Origin: UBA3537 sp049889395
GTDB taxonomy: Bacteria > Bacteroidota > Bacteroidia > Flavobacteriales > Flavobacteriaceae
Assembly: GCA_049889395.1 (NCBI GenBank)
Contig: JBMHDM010000011.1
Coordinates: 62,001-126,000 of the forward strand
Direction of reading: 5' to 3'
DNA length: 64,000 nucleotides
The notes under the pieces are model-generated. The model worked only from the letters and a program-made list of their open reading frames with translations, was not told where the DNA came from and ran no database searches. The position numbers were made by a program, and so were the translations under genes. Below, in pieces: positions 27,040-37,000 of this stretch (the stretch's first letter is position 1; each line of letters opens with the position of its first letter).

Positions 27040-27513
27040 TTATTGATGATGATAGGGTTCATTTTTAAGAATACTAAAACCTCTATACAACTGTTCTGTA
27101 GCGAAAAGCCGTATCATTTGGTGTGAAAATGTCATTTTAGACAATGAAATTAGTCCATTGCTTTTCTCATAAACTGCATTTGAAAAGCCATAAGGCCCTC
27201 CAATTACCAAAACCAACTGCTTTAATCCAGAATTCATTTGTTTTTGTAAAAATTTTGAAAATTCTAAAGAGCTGTAAGTCTGTCCATTTTCATCAAATAA
27301 GAAAAGGCGATCTGTGGTGGATATTTGATTTAAAATCAATTGTCCTTCCAGATCTTTTTGTTCTGTGATCGATAATTTTTTTGAGCGTTTAATATCTGGA
27401 ATGACTTCTAATACAAAAGATACATAGCGTTGTAATCTTTTTTCAAATTTTTCGATAGATTGTTTCAACGCACTATCATCTGTTTTTCCGACTACCAAAA
27501 GCTTAATTTTCAT
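27040..27513 (-). CDS. rlmH: 23S rRNA (pseudouridine1915-N3)-methyltransferase RlmH
   Basis: 157 residues, the full length of the family. The SPOUT knot contains LVLVIGGPYGFSNAVYEKSN and the C-terminus is LSKMTFSHQMIRLFATEQLYRGFSILKNEPYHH, almost invariant in RlmH. It methylates pseudouridine 1915 in helix 69 of 23S rRNA on assembled 70S ribosomes. It leads a two-gene transcript with rdgB and is divergent from nadC. Confidence 0.97.
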   Translation of the reverse strand: MKIKLLVVGKTDDSALKQSIEKFEKRLQRYVSFVLEVIPDIKRSKKLSITEQKDLEGQLILNQISTTDRLFLFDENGQTYSSLEFSKFLQKQMNSGLKQLVLVIGGPYGFSNAVYEKSNGLISLSKMTFSHQMIRLFATEQLYRGFSILKNEPYHHQ

Positions 27514-27595
27514 ACCACAAATGTAATTATAAAATTCACTTGATATTCCGATTTAAATTTTCAAATTCTTAATTTAGCTAAAAACAAGCACATAC

Positions 27596-28456
27596 ATGAT
27601 AAGTTCTGAAGCCTTTCAACAAGAAATTTATTTAATTATTAGAAATGCTATTCGCGAAGATATTGGAGAGGGAGACCACAGTTCAATGGCTTGTATTCCA
27701 AAACACAGTTTTGGTAAAGCCCACCTTTTGGTCAAAGACAAAGGGGTTTTAGCTGGAGTTGAATTCGCTCGTCAGGTTTTCAGGTTTGTTGATCCCAAGC
27801 TGAGAATGGATATCAAACTAAAAGATGGATCAGAAGTTAAATTTGGAGACATAGCTTTTGAGGTTTCAGGATCTCAACAATCAATATTAAAGGCAGAACG
27901 ACTTGTTTTGAATGCCATGCAACGCATGAGTGCAATCGCAACCAAAACCTACAACTTTTCGAAACTATTGGAGGGGACAAAAACTCAGATTCTTGATACG
28001 CGGAAGACCACACCTGGTATCCGTGCGTTAGAAAAATGGGCCGTTAGAATTGGGGGTGGAACCAACCACAGGTTTGGGTTATACGATGAAATTATGTTAA
28101 AAGATAACCATATCGATTTTGCAGATGGTGTAACAAGCGCACTAGATTTAACAGTATCATACTTAAAGACACATGATTTATCTTTGAAAATTATAGTTGA
28201 GGCCAGGGATTTAGATGAGGTAAAAGCGATATTATCTCACGGTGGAGCTGACCGAATTTTAATTGATAATTTTGGAATTCAGGACACCAAAAAGGCTGTT
28301 CAGCTCATTGGAGATCAGTGTCAAACAGAATCATCTGGTAGTATAGATGAAGTTACCCTAAAGCACTATGCAGAATGTGGCGTGGATTTTATATCCTCTG
28401 GCGCATTAACCCACTCGGTATATAATATGGACCTGAGTTTAAAAGCGGTGAAATGA
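27596..28456 (+). CDS. nadC: Nicotinate-nucleotide pyrophosphorylase (carboxylating)
   Basis: 286 residues. Key stretches are REDIGEGDHSS, LDTRKTTPGIRALEKWAVRIGGGTNHR and DEIMLKDNHI, which hold the quinolinate- and PRPP-binding residues. It converts quinolinate and PRPP to nicotinate mononucleotide in de novo NAD synthesis. The stop overlaps the BrkB start by 4 nt, and BrkB in turn overlaps priA, so nadC-brkB-priA is one operon. Confidence 0.96.
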   Translation: MISSEAFQQEIYLIIRNAIREDIGEGDHSSMACIPKHSFGKAHLLVKDKGVLAGVEFARQVFRFVDPKLRMDIKLKDGSEVKFGDIAFEVSGSQQSILKAERLVLNAMQRMSAIATKTYNFSKLLEGTKTQILDTRKTTPGIRALEKWAVRIGGGTNHRFGLYDEIMLKDNHIDFADGVTSALDLTVSYLKTHDLSLKIIVEARDLDEVKAILSHGGADRILIDNFGIQDTKKAVQLIGDQCQTESSGSIDEVTLKHYAECGVDFISSGALTHSVYNMDLSLKAVK

Positions 28457-29391
28457 GTCAATCTTTCAAACATCGATTGAAACAAATTTCAATTATACGT
28501 TGGTTAGTCCGATTTTTAAAATCTATAAAGCTTCCGGGTTTTGTAGGATTGTCTATTTACCATCTATTCGAAATGTATGCCATTGGAATTATAAAGGGTG
28601 CTATAACGCTTCGAGCCAGTGCAGTAGCTTTCAGCTTTTTTATGGCTATTTTCCCCTTTTTGTTGTTCATTATTATTCTGATTCCCTACATCCCAATAGA
28701 AACCTTTAGAACAGATTTTTTAATTTTCTTAGAGACGACATTACCGCCAAATACATCTGATTTTTTTAATCACAACATTTTTGAAAATATCAACTCGCAA
28801 TCGTCGGGAGGTTTGGTATCGTCTGTTTTTATCCTTTCAATCCTTCTTATGGCTAATGGGGTTAATGCTGTTTTTTCTTCATTTGAAAACTCCTACCATC
28901 AACAATTTAATAGAAATTTCGTGTTTCAATATCTTTACGCTCTTGGTGTTTCAATCGTTTTATCTGTCATTTTGATTACTACAATTATCGGTTTAGGTTA
29001 TTTGGAAATTTATTTACTTTTACCCATATACGAAGGACTAAATTTAGGTGATACCACCTCTGAACTACAGTGGATTGAGGGGGTAAAATTCGTGTTTTTT
29101 GTGTTTATGGTTTATCTTGGTGTTTCGGTGTTGTATTTTTTTGGCACTCAACAAAAAAAACAATCTCGATTTTTTACAATAGGAGCCCTACTAACCACCA
29201 TTCTTGTTCTATTTAACTCCTATTTTTTTGGCATATATATCGAAAATTTTTCCAATTACAACCAACTCTACGGGTCGATTGGAGCTTTGCTTATTCTTAT
29301 GTTTTATTTATGGTTAAATGCCATAATACTATTACTAGGGTATGAGTTAAATGCCTCATTAAATCAGCTCAAGCAACAAATAGAAATATGA
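28453..29391 (+). CDS. YihY/BrkB-family inner-membrane protein
   Basis: 312 residues with about six transmembrane helices. It has GAITLRASAVAFSFFMAIFPF near the start and ILMANGVNAVFSSFENSYH and GSIGALLILMFYLWLNAIILLLGYELNA near the end, both typical of the family once misnamed ribonuclease BN. The molecular function is not settled. It overlaps nadC and priA by 4 nt each, so translation is probably coupled. Confidence 0.92.
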   Translation: MSQSFKHRLKQISIIRWLVRFLKSIKLPGFVGLSIYHLFEMYAIGIIKGAITLRASAVAFSFFMAIFPFLLFIIILIPYIPIETFRTDFLIFLETTLPPNTSDFFNHNIFENINSQSSGGLVSSVFILSILLMANGVNAVFSSFENSYHQQFNRNFVFQYLYALGVSIVLSVILITTIIGLGYLEIYLLLPIYEGLNLGDTTSELQWIEGVKFVFFVFMVYLGVSVLYFFGTQQKKQSRFFTIGALLTTILVLFNSYFFGIYIENFSNYNQLYGSIGALLILMFYLWLNAIILLLGYELNASLNQLKQQIEI

Positions 29392-31847
29392 GTATATTAC
29401 ATTTTGTTGACGTTATTTTACCGCTTCCATTGGAGCGAAATTTTACCTATGCAATAACTCCTGCAGAATCAGAGTTTATCCGTCCAGGTGTAAGAGTGGC
29501 AGTTCCGTTTGGAAAATCTAAAATTTACACTGGCATTGTTTTAAACATTCATCACACCTTACCCACAACATACGAAGTAAAATCCATTCACAGTATTTTG
29601 GATGAGACCCCAATAGTAAATTCCTCGCAGTTTAAGTTTTGGCAATGGATAAGCGATTATTATATGTGTAGTATTGGAGAAGTTATGAACGCTGCTCTTC
29701 CAAGCACATTTCTTTTGCAGAGTGAAACTCAGATTACAGTTTTACCGAATGTTGAAGTGGAAGACAATTCTTTATCCGACAACCAATTTTTGGTAATTGA
29801 GGCTTTCCAAAATCACACCTCACTCAAAATTGAGGAGATACAAGCTATTGTAGGGAAGAAAAATATTTTGCCCATCATAAATCCACTTATCGATCGAAAA
29901 ATTTTAACGACTACACAAAATCTAATAGAAAAATATAAACCAAAACTCCAGCGTTGTATCAAATTAAGCGACGCATATACCGCTGAGGGCGGTTTAGATT
30001 TACTAGAGGACAAACTAAAAAGAGCTGAAAAGTTAAAACACATTGTTTTGCAATATTTTTCAATAGTAAACAATGATTCGCAAATCAGCGTCAGTAATTT
30101 AAAGTCTAGAAGTGGTGCTAGTTCAAGTCAAATAAAAACCCTTATCGACAAAGGCGTTTTTGAAGATTATTACATTGAAATAAACCGAATCTCATACGAA
30201 GCAATTAATACTTCAAAAAGAGTAGTTCTTTCAAAATATCAACAAACGGCTTTTAATGAGATAAATGATACTTTTGAGCATCATAACATTTGTTTATTAC
30301 ACGGCGTCACATCATCTGGTAAAACGGAAATTTATATTAAACAAATTGAATTTGTACTGAACAACAATAATCAAGCACTTTTTTTGGTTCCTGAAATTGC
30401 ATTGACATCTCAGTTGGTACATCGATTACAACATTATTTTGGATCCAAAATAATAGTTTATCACTCACGTTTTAGCCCCAGTGAACGAATCGAAATTTGG
30501 AATCAATTACTTAATGAGTCTTTGGATGGTAAAGTCGTTATTGGAGCACGATCATCACTATTATTGCCCTTCAATAATTTAAAACTTATTATTGTAGATG
30601 AGGAACACGAACCATCATACAAACAATTTGATCCTGCACCACGATATCATGCTCGCGATGCTGCCATAGTTTTAGGAAAAATACACGATTCAAAAATAAT
30701 TTTAGGCTCTGCTACCCCTAGTATTGAGAGCTATTTTAATGCTACTTATCAAAATAAATTTGGATATGTGGCTCTAAAAAAACGTTATAATAACGTGTTG
30801 ATGCCAGACATCGAATTGGTCGATTTGAAAGATAAATACAAAAGAAAACGAATGAAGGGTCATTTTAGTGACAGAATGATTTCTGAAATCAAGGCGGCCT
30901 TAGAGATTAATCATCAAATTATCTTGTTTCAAAACAGAAGGGGATATGCTCCAGTTATTTCTTGCAGTACTTGTGGGCATACACCAGAATGTTCCAATTG
31001 TGATGTTACTTTAACCTATCACCAGCACAGTAATCAATTGCGTTGTCACTATTGTAGTTACACTCTGGCTATGAAGCGGCATTGCGATGCCTGTGGCGGG
31101 TTCGATTTAGATCACAAAGGATTTGGGACCGAGCAAATTCATGAAGAAGTCAATGAACTGTTTCCTTATGCAAAAGTCGCTCGAATGGATTTCGATACAA
31201 CGAGAGCAAAGAATAGTTACAATACCATAATTCAACGTTTTGAAAGACAAGAAATAGATATTTTGGTTGGTACACAAATGCTAACAAAAGGACTTGATTT
31301 TCGACATGTCAAACTCGTAGGAGTTTTGAATGCTGATCAGTTAATTAATTTTCCAGACTTTAGGGCACACGAACGCACTTTTCAACTTCTACAACAAGTT
31401 TCAGGCCGAGCGGGGCGAACTTCTGAAAGGGGAAAGGTTCTGATCCAGACTTTTAACCCTCACCACAATATTCTTCAGCAAGTTTCTGCTAACAATTATG
31501 AAGCCATGTTTAAAGAGCAATTGTATCAACGAAAAATATATAATTATCCGCCTTATTACAGACTCATAAAAATTACCTTGAAACATAAAGATTATAGCCA
31601 CCTTAATGATAGTGCAGACTGGTTAAAAGATGCCCTTACTCAAGTTTTCGGTACTATGGTGTTAGGGCCGGAATTTCCCCCAGTTTCTCGTGTAAGGAAT
31701 TTGTTTCACAAAAATATATTAATTAAAATACCACCGAGTCACTCTCTTAAAAAAACTAAAGAAGTTCTAACAAAAATAAAAACAAGCTTCAACAGAACCA
31801 GTAGTTTCAGAACTATAAGAGTGGTGATAAATGTAGATAATTATTAA
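29388..31847 (+). CDS. priA: Primosomal protein N' (replication restart helicase PriA)
   Basis: 819 residues. It has an N-terminal 3'-DNA-binding domain, the helicase motifs GVTSSGKTEIY (I) and DEEHEPSYKQ (II), and the inserted zinc module with paired cysteines (CSTCGHTPECSNCD, CHYC, CDACGG). Later motifs are VGTQMLTKGLDF and QVSGRAGR. PriA recognises stalled forks and D-loops and reloads the replicative helicase. The gene end overlaps the convergent LytTR gene by 4 nt. Confidence 0.97.
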   Translation: MSILHFVDVILPLPLERNFTYAITPAESEFIRPGVRVAVPFGKSKIYTGIVLNIHHTLPTTYEVKSIHSILDETPIVNSSQFKFWQWISDYYMCSIGEVMNAALPSTFLLQSETQITVLPNVEVEDNSLSDNQFLVIEAFQNHTSLKIEEIQAIVGKKNILPIINPLIDRKILTTTQNLIEKYKPKLQRCIKLSDAYTAEGGLDLLEDKLKRAEKLKHIVLQYFSIVNNDSQISVSNLKSRSGASSSQIKTLIDKGVFEDYYIEINRISYEAINTSKRVVLSKYQQTAFNEINDTFEHHNICLLHGVTSSGKTEIYIKQIEFVLNNNNQALFLVPEIALTSQLVHRLQHYFGSKIIVYHSRFSPSERIEIWNQLLNESLDGKVVIGARSSLLLPFNNLKLIIVDEEHEPSYKQFDPAPRYHARDAAIVLGKIHDSKIILGSATPSIESYFNATYQNKFGYVALKKRYNNVLMPDIELVDLKDKYKRKRMKGHFSDRMISEIKAALEINHQIILFQNRRGYAPVISCSTCGHTPECSNCDVTLTYHQHSNQLRCHYCSYTLAMKRHCDACGGFDLDHKGFGTEQIHEEVNELFPYAKVARMDFDTTRAKNSYNTIIQRFERQEIDILVGTQMLTKGLDFRHVKLVGVLNADQLINFPDFRAHERTFQLLQQVSGRAGRTSERGKVLIQTFNPHHNILQQVSANNYEAMFKEQLYQRKIYNYPPYYRLIKITLKHKDYSHLNDSADWLKDALTQVFGTMVLGPEFPPVSRVRNLFHKNILIKIPPSHSLKKTKEVLTKIKTSFNRTSSFRTIRVVINVDNY

Positions 31848-32560
31848 TCGATAAGTTCAAGAGCTTGTGTCAAATTCGCTTTTTTATTTCTGGATAATGG
31901 TATCTTATAATTATCAATTTCTACAAATTTACTGTTATAGCGTTCAATCCGCTTAAGATTAATGATGTACGACTTGTGAATTCGAAGAAATTTAGATGAG
32001 GGTAAATCATTTTCAAATGATTTCATGGTTGATAAAATGACATAACTTCCGTTAATTGTGATTAACTTCACATAATCTCCTAGAGCTTCAATCCATTTTA
32101 TGTCTTTGATAAAAACCTTTCTTTTTTTGAGATTACTTTTCACAAAAATATGTTGATTGTCTGAATTATCGACTGAGGGATTGCTTTTAAAGTTTCTTTG
32201 AGATAAAACTTTATCTATAGCTTTCTCATAAAGGTTTGAGTCTAACGGTTTTTCCAAAAAATCAACGACCCCGTATCTGTAGGACAAAAATGCAAACTCT
32301 TTTTGTTTAGTAGTTATAATAACATAGGGGACAGTTGTCAAAGAATCGTTCAGAATATCCAAAAATTCAAAACCATTCATCTGAGGCGTATTAATTTCAA
32401 GGAAAATTAAATCAACAGTTGTTTTGGCCAAAAAATCATGAGCATCTTTGTAGGATGAGAACTCGGCCATAACATTCAAATGGTTATGATCATTGGATTT
32501 TTTTATGGTATCCATTCGCTGAAGCGCATTCGGATCGATGATGATACAGTTTAAAGTCAT
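31844..32560 (-). CDS. LytTR-type regulator with atypical receiver domain
   Basis: 238 residues. A receiver-like domain covers about 1-120, and a LytTR DNA-binding domain covers about 138-236 (KVFIKDIKWIEALGDYVKLIT, SSKFLRIHKSYIINLKRIERYN). The normal phospho-acceptor Asp is replaced by Glu55 (LIFLEINTPQMNG) and the acidic pair is reduced to IIDP; the conserved Lys (FLEKPLD) is present. The receiver is therefore probably not phosphorylated in the usual way. No histidine kinase is adjacent, and targets are unknown. Confidence 0.9.
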   Translation of the reverse strand: MTLNCIIIDPNALQRMDTIKKSNDHNHLNVMAEFSSYKDAHDFLAKTTVDLIFLEINTPQMNGFEFLDILNDSLTTVPYVIITTKQKEFAFLSYRYGVVDFLEKPLDSNLYEKAIDKVLSQRNFKSNPSVDNSDNQHIFVKSNLKKRKVFIKDIKWIEALGDYVKLITINGSYVILSTMKSFENDLPSSKFLRIHKSYIINLKRIERYNSKFVEIDNYKIPLSRNKKANLTQALELID

Positions 32561-32688
32561 TACAAAAATTGGTTAGGTTTGAGTAATTTTGGAAATATTT
32601 ATATCAAAAGTAATCATTTTAATCGACTAAACCCAAATTTTAACGATTAAATGCACATAAGACAAAATATAAAAAGATTTATAAAGTG

Positions 32689-32719
32689 TTGTTAGAACCG
32701 TTATAATTCTTTATTTTTG
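32689..32719 (+). promoter_or_regulatory. Promoter of rpsF-rpsR-rplI
   Basis: TTG at 32689-32691, 20-nt spacer, TATTTTTG at 32712-32719. The leader before rpsF is only about 15-20 nt, too short for an S6:S18-type RNA element. Confidence 0.72.
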
Positions 32720-32739
32720 CACGCATTTAAAATTTAATT

Positions 32740-33078
32740 ATGAATCATTACGAAACTGTTTTCATCTTAAATCCCGTTTTATCTGAAGATCAGGTAAAGG
32801 AAACAGTAAAGAAATACGAAGATTTTCTCGTTTCTAAAGGAGCTAAGATGGTATCAAAAGAAGATTGGGGGCTAAAAAAATTAGCTTACCCTATCCAAAA
32901 CAAAAAAAGTGGATTTTATCACTTATTTGAGTACACTGCTCCTGGTGAGGCCATCGGACCATTGGAAGTAGAATTTAGAAGAGATGAACGTTTTATGCGT
33001 TATCTAACAGTAAAATTAGACAAACATGCCATCTCATGGGCAGAACGTCGAAGAGAAAAACTTAAAGTAAAAGCGTAA
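32740..33078 (+). CDS. rpsF: 30S ribosomal protein S6
   Basis: 112 residues beginning MNHYETVFILNPVLSEDQVKE and including KEDWGLKKLAYPIQNKKSGFYHLFEY and RDERFMRYLTVKLDKHA, all standard for S6. It binds S18 on the platform of the 30S subunit. It leads the three-gene operon rpsF-rpsR-rplI, with 2 nt between it and rpsR. No single-strand binding protein gene intervenes, as usual for Bacteroidota. Confidence 0.97.
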   Translation: MNHYETVFILNPVLSEDQVKETVKKYEDFLVSKGAKMVSKEDWGLKKLAYPIQNKKSGFYHLFEYTAPGEAIGPLEVEFRRDERFMRYLTVKLDKHAISWAERRREKLKVKA

Positions 33079-33080
33079 TT

Positions 33081-33374
33081 ATGTCTATCGAACAACAAGC
33101 AAAAGGAAAAAAAGGTGGAGAAATCAGGTATTTAACCCCCCTAAATATTGAAACAAACAAAACAAAAAAATATTGTCGTTTCAAAAAATCAGGCATCAAA
33201 TATGTGGATTATAAAGATGCAGATTTCTTATTAAAATTTGTTAATGAACAAGGTAAACTCTTACCAAGAAGACTAACAGGTACTTCTTTAAAGTACCAAA
33301 GAAAAGTATCTGTCGCGGTCAAAAGAGCAAGACATTTGGCACTCATGCCTTACGTAACCGATTTACTAAAATAA
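33081..33374 (+). CDS. rpsR: 30S ribosomal protein S18
   Basis: 97 residues. It has KKYCRFKKSGIKYVDYKDADFLLKF and RRLTGTSLKYQRKVSVAVKRARHLALMPYV, the S18 signature. The N-terminal 25 residues are a basic extension common in this group. It forms a dimer with S6 on the small subunit. It sits between rpsF and rplI with gaps of 2 and 13 nt. Confidence 0.97.
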   Translation: MSIEQQAKGKKGGEIRYLTPLNIETNKTKKYCRFKKSGIKYVDYKDADFLLKFVNEQGKLLPRRLTGTSLKYQRKVSVAVKRARHLALMPYVTDLLK

Positions 33375-33387
33375 TATTGTCATAACT

Positions 33388-33840
33388 ATGGAACTTATTT
33401 TAAAACAAGACGTTGAGGGACTTGGATTCAAGGATGATGTTGTAACAGTAAAAAACGGTTATGGCAGAAACTTTTTGATTCCCGGCGGTAAAGCTATTTT
33501 GGCAACTACTTCCGCTAAAAAAGTACTCGCAGAAACACTAAAGCAACGTGCTTTCAAAGAGAAGAAAATCATTGAAGAAGCTCAAAAAGCAGCTGAAGCT
33601 CTCAAAGCCCTAGAGGTCAAGATAGCGGCTAAAGTTGGTGATGGTGACAAGCTTTTTGGCTCTGTCAATAACATTGATGTTGCCACAGCTTTAGAAAAAG
33701 CAGGTCAGAATATTGAAAAGAAATTTATCAGTGTTTCTGGTGGCACCATCAAGAGATTGGGCAAATATAATGCTCTAATTAGATTACACCGCGAGGTGAG
33801 TGTTGAGCTTCCCTTTGAGGTAATCGCTGAGAAATCTTAG
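33388..33840 (+). CDS. rplI: 50S ribosomal protein L9
   Basis: 150 residues. The N-terminal signature is MELILKQDVEGLGFKDDVVTVKNGYGRNFLIPGGKA, followed by a long helix rich in Ala, Lys and Glu and a C-terminal domain (GDGDKLFGSVNNIDVATALEK). L9 binds 23S rRNA near the L1 stalk and helps keep the reading frame. It is the last gene of the operon, and a strong terminator follows. Confidence 0.97.
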   Translation: MELILKQDVEGLGFKDDVVTVKNGYGRNFLIPGGKAILATTSAKKVLAETLKQRAFKEKKIIEEAQKAAEALKALEVKIAAKVGDGDKLFGSVNNIDVATALEKAGQNIEKKFISVSGGTIKRLGKYNALIRLHREVSVELPFEVIAEKS

Positions 33841-33863
33841 TAACTTACACCTCTTAACTTTAT

Positions 33864-33895
33864 AAAAGTCTGCATTTCAATGCAGACTTTTTTTG
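33864..33895 (+). terminator. Rho-independent terminator after rplI
   Basis: Perfect 11-bp stem AAAAGTCTGCA (33864-33874) with TGCAGACTTTT (33881-33891), a 6-nt loop and a T run. The next 170 nt up to the receptor gene hold only AT-rich sequence that I cannot assign. Confidence 0.92.
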
Positions 33896-34065
33896 TTCCT
33901 GTTAATTTTTTTTGGAGTTTAATGTCAACTGGCTATTTATTACTTAATTAGATTATATTTTTTGTTGATAATTGGTTAATAAATTATTGATTTCATAAAA
34001 TTTATTCTAAGACACAATTAATTTTTTTGTCTTAAATTTAAGTATAATACTAAAACAAAATACAA

Positions 34066-37000
34066 ATGAAAAAATTAATAACGCTAGCCCTTACTTTGCT
34101 GGTAGGTTTATCAGCCTTTGCTCAGGTGACTACCTCTAGTATCAAAGGGACTATAACAGATGAGACCAATGCCGCCCTTCCCGGTGCCAATGTGATTGCC
34201 ATTCACACGCCCACAGGAACAAAGTATGGTGCGGCAACAAATATTGATGGTCGTTTTAATTTGGTCAACCTTCGTGTTGGCGGGCCCTATGTTGTAACTG
34301 TGAGTTACATAGGGTATAAAGAACAAACATTTTCGGATGTATATTTAACGTTAGGTAAAACAGAAACTTTAAGCCTGTCGCTCACGCCAGACTCCGAGCA
34401 GCTTGATGCTATCGTTATTACAGCCAACTCTTCAACCCGTGTTTTTGGTAGTGACCGAACCGGAGCTGAAACCAATGTTGGGCAGCGCGATTTACGCCGA
34501 TTACCAACAATATCCAGATCAGCTTCCGATTTTACCAGGCTGGAACCTACAGCCAGTGCAGGGTCTTTTGCGGGAAGAAATGACCAATACAACAACTTTT
34601 CGTTAGACGGTGCTATTTTCAACAATCCCTTTGGATTGGATGCGGCTACACCCGGTGGCCAGACTGATGCACAACCCATCTCCCTTGATGCCATTGATCA
34701 AATTCAAGTTTCAACAGCGCCGTATGATGTCACGCAAGCTGGGTTTACAGGAGCTACTGTCAATGCAGTTACCAAAAGTGGAACCAATGAATTTAAAGGT
34801 ACTGTCTATAACTTCTACAGAGATGAATCCATGACAGGCTCAAAAGTAAAGGGTGAAGATATCTTTGTGCCCAGCCTTAAACAAACCCAGCGCGGTTTGA
34901 GTATTGGTGGACCAATCGTTAAGAATAAATTATTCTTCTTTGCCAATTATGAAGAGGATGAAAGACAGGATTTAGGACAATCATGGTTACCAAACAGGGG
35001 GACGGGTGCTATTAATGAATCACGTGTCTTAGAATCAGATTTGATAGCGGTACAGTCAGCTCTTGCAGGATTGGGCTACGATACGGGAGCCTATGAAGGG
35101 TTTATTCACAATTCCGAATCCACTAAGGGAATCATTAAACTGGACTGGAACATTGACGACAACAATCAGTTGGCTTTAATTTACAATTGGTTAAGTGCAT
35201 CGAAAGAAAAACCTGCACATCCCACGGCTTTAGGTTTTAGAGGACCCAATGCTTCGGTGCTTCAGTTTGAAAATTCTGGATATCAAATCAATAATAACCT
35301 AAATTCTTTTCAGTTAGAATTAAATTCCAGAATATCAGATCAGCTTTCTAATAAGCTTCAGGCAGGTTACACCCATTTTGATGATTTTAGAAATCCAATG
35401 TCGTCACCCGCACCAGCCATAACCATTCAAGACGGTGCTGGTTCAAATTACATTATTGCAGGTCACGAACCTTTCTCTATAAACAACAGATTAGACCAAA
35501 AAGTATTTCAATTTTCAAACAATCTTACCTATTCCAATGGCAATCATACTTACACTGTAGGTTTAGCTTATGAAAAATTTGAGTTTGATAATTCTTTCAA
35601 TCTTGGCGTCTATGGATATGCCAATGCCAATGGGTATGTTGGTGCCTTTGATGCATTCGGCTCGGTCGCAGATTTTCTAACCGCTACTGACAACGGATTG
35701 ATTGCAGAAGCTTTGGCCAATGCGCAATCGGTTCAAAATGCTAACAGTTGGGCCTTAGCCGAGACCAATGTTGGTCAATTGTCCTTTTACATGCAAGACG
35801 AATGGGATGTAAACGATAATTTTAGATTAACCTACGGTTTGCGTTTTGACAAACCGCTATATTTTGACAGTGCCCAAAAAGCTCAGAACGTCATTGATGG
35901 AACAGGCGATTATGCTCCAAATACGCCTTATGTTAATCCTAACACTGGCATGGTGCAGCTTTTGGATAATACACAAATGCCCACTGGTGATTGGTTGGTC
36001 TCTCCTAGAGTTGGTTTCAATTATGATGTTTATGGAGACAACACCTTACAGCTCAGAGGTGGATCAGGCCTATTCACAGGAAGATTTCCTTTTGTTTGGT
36101 TGGGGAACCAAATTGGAAATCCAAACTGGTGGTTCCATCAGATGGTGGACCCTGATTACCAATTTCCTCAAGTATGGCGTACCAATATCGGTGCAGACAA
36201 AAAGTTTGACAATGGACTCATACTCACTGCAGACCTATCCTATACCAAGGATATTAACGGCGCCCATGTTCAGAACTGGGGATTACTATCGCCATCCGGT
36301 AATTTATCTGGTGTGGATAACCGCCCAATTTATACCGCAGCAGACCATGTTCTGGTCAATGGTGACGGTTTAGGGTTTGGTGCTCAAGGGAATGCTTATG
36401 TGTTCTCAAACTCAGACAAGGGACGCATCTGGAATGCATCTTTGAAAGCTGAGAAAACTTTTGATAACGGTCTGTATACCATGCTGGCCTACAACTATCT
36501 AGATTCCAAAGATGTGAATTCTATCGAGGCCGAAATCACTGGAGATGCTTTTGCTTTTAACCCTGTTGTGGGGGATGCCAATGCAGAAGCCCTATCGTAT
36601 TCAAAATATGGGGATACCCACCGCTTTATTGGGGTGGCTAGCAAGCGCTGGGATTACGGTCAAAACAACAAATGGTCTACTACCATTAGCACCTTCTTCG
36701 AGTATGCTAGGGGAGGCCGTTTTAGTTACACTTATGCCGGTGACATAAATGGGGATGGACAATCTGGTAACGATTTGATATACGTACCAACTAGTGCAGA
36801 GGTGGATCAAATGAACTTTATATCCGCTGCTGAAGCTGCTGCCTATGATGCTTTCATTTCCCAAGATGATTATTTAAGTGGCCGACGGGGTCAATACGCT
36901 GAGCGTTATGGAGCTCTGGCACCATGGCGTGGTCGTTGGGATGTTAAATTTTTACAAGATTATAGAATTAAAATCTCTGAGGATAAAACCAATACCATTC

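Noticed and set aside
32720..32739. S6:S18 autoregulatory RNA upstream of rpsF
   Set aside because: The leader after the -7 box is only about 20 nt and AT-rich, too short for that motif.
34305..34694. A 129-residue minus-strand open frame opposite the TonB receptor
   Set aside because: A shadow of the receptor's coding sequence, without domain or promoter support.
35846..36373. A 175-residue open frame inside the TonB receptor, in another plus-strand frame
   Set aside because: It lies wholly within a well-supported receptor gene and lacks any recognisable domain.
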